A stretch of 64,000 nucleotides of DNA, from assembly GCA_024102815.1 (NCBI GenBank), contig JAGFJJ010000014.1, forward strand, positions 124,001 to 188,000, read 5' to 3'. Positions 63,490 to 64,000 of the stretch are shown piece by piece. Every line of letters starts with the position of its first letter. Position 1 is the stretch's first letter. Position numbers and translations under genes: made by a program. The DNA comes from Phycisphaerae bacterium (GTDB lineage Bacteria; Planctomycetota; Phycisphaerae; UBA1845). The notes below the pieces were generated by a model, which was not told where the DNA came from, ran no database searches, and worked only from the letters and a program-made list of their open reading frames with translations.

Positions 63490-64000
63490 GGATGATCTCC
63501 GGAAGTTGAGGAAGTTTGGTCGGTTACGGATTGGTTACGCTTTGCTGCGGGTGTCTGTGCCGCCAAGCGGCCGAGCAGGTCATTTGTTTTGCGTTGTTCT
63601 TCGAGAAGGGTGTTCAGGATGCGAACGCCGGATTCGGGCACGCGCTCGCCGCACTCTGGACAGACGGGGAGGGTGCTGCCGTGGAGGTCGTGGTTACAGT
63701 GTTCGCACAGGCCGTAGCGGCGACGACGGGCGCGGCGGAGGGGGCGATGAACGAGGACGAGGTAGGGGTAGAGACCCAAGACGAGCACGAGGAGGAAAAC
63801 AGGAACTCGTACGCCGTACTCTGTAACTCGATAGACGCCCGAGATACTCAGGTACTCATACGTTTCATCGTGGGACAATGCAAAGCCAAATCCTTCGTAG
63901 CCCCAGAATCTGGACGGAAGTTTGTCGATCTTCTGGTATTCCGTATCCTGGGTTTTCTCCAACGTGATCCAGCAGGAACTCGGTCTGAGATAGGTTTCGA
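63486..64000 (-). CDS. Membrane zinc-ribbon protein (5' end off the window)
   Basis: The frame is open to base 64000 on the minus strand, so the true start is not visible. About 170 residues are seen. One strong membrane helix (VRVPVFLLVLVLGLYPYLVLV) is followed by RRARRRRYGLCEHCNHDL and CPECGERVPES, the 'CxxCxYDL...CPECG' ribbon common to planctomycete membrane proteins. A Ser/Thr/Gln-rich end follows. It overlaps the DUF1028 gene by four bases. Function is unknown. Confidence 0.7.
   Translation of the reverse strand, partial: ETYLRPSSCWITLEKTQDTEYQKIDKLPSRFWGYEGFGFALSHDETYEYLSISGVYRVTEYGVRVPVFLLVLVLGLYPYLVLVHRPLRRARRRRYGLCEHCNHDLHGSTLPVCPECGERVPESGVRILNTLLEEQRKTNDLLGRLAAQTPAAKRNQSVTDQTSSTSGDHP

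Overview
The window is GC-rich bacterial chromosome. Gene content points to a planctomycete, most likely Phycisphaerae-like. The signs are many small zinc-ribbon proteins of the MJ0042 / CxxC...CPxC kind, an ECF sigma factor with a long C-terminal extension, exported Cys-rich GACC-repeat, dockerin-like and FG-GAP proteins, an IPTL-CTERM-type sorting tail and an EpsI/DUF3485-like protein. The genus cannot be named from this sequence. No prophage, insertion sequence, rRNA operon or CRISPR array was seen.

Layout. 1-1175 holds the end of a KtrB/TrkH potassium channel and its KtrA regulator. 1218-5742 holds an FHA coiled-coil protein, SurE and a large zinc-ribbon membrane protein. 6043-12614 resembles surface polysaccharide or exosortase accessory genes: a NeuD/PglD-like acyltransferase, an EpsI-like protein and a membrane-anchored TPR protein of about 1,525 residues. 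12690-18140 holds two CNNM/CorC proteins, a cyclodeaminase-like protein, a small zinc-binding protein, MurJ and a 7Fe ferredoxin, followed by tRNA-Asp and a terminator. 18944-19822 encodes a SpoIIE-like protein that has lost its metal-binding aspartates.

19963-30537 is an alpha-glucan (glycogen) region. It has a GT4 synthase-like enzyme, a DUF2934 protein, glgX-glgB-malQ as a tightly coupled minus-strand operon with two ATGA overlaps, and a divergent GT35 phosphorylase. 30654-36215 holds an ECF sigma factor followed by a nine-copy heptamer repeat, a MoxR-type ATPase and a long-form SppA with a strong terminator. 36216-40241 is a 1,341-residue exported FG-GAP protein. 40399-44828 holds a P1B ATPase coupled to a GNAT, an HD protein and an APH-fold kinase. 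44923-48015 holds a small secreted protein, uvrB, tRNA-Glu and tRNA-Leu.

48139-54986 holds a zinc-ribbon/Ser-Thr kinase/multi-membrane-span fusion, an AMMECR1 protein, tryptophanase, Der GTPase and a zinc-ribbon protein. 55253-59193 holds two convergent genes for exported proteins: a Cys-rich IPTL-CTERM protein and a dockerin-like/RTX-repeat protein. 59754-62302 holds a sigma-70 family factor with an Arg-rich tail and arginine deiminase, whose stop codon lies inside a degenerate copy of the heptamer repeat. 62473-64000 holds a DUF1028 protein coupled to a membrane zinc-ribbon protein that runs off the right edge.

Most genes are recognisable housekeeping or metabolic families. No single clearly new multi-gene system is evident. 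The best leads are the degenerate SpoIIE protein, the EpsI/TPR pair with a sorting-tail substrate elsewhere in the window, the kinase-membrane fusion, the Arg-tailed sigma factor and the heptamer repeat that invades the end of arcA.
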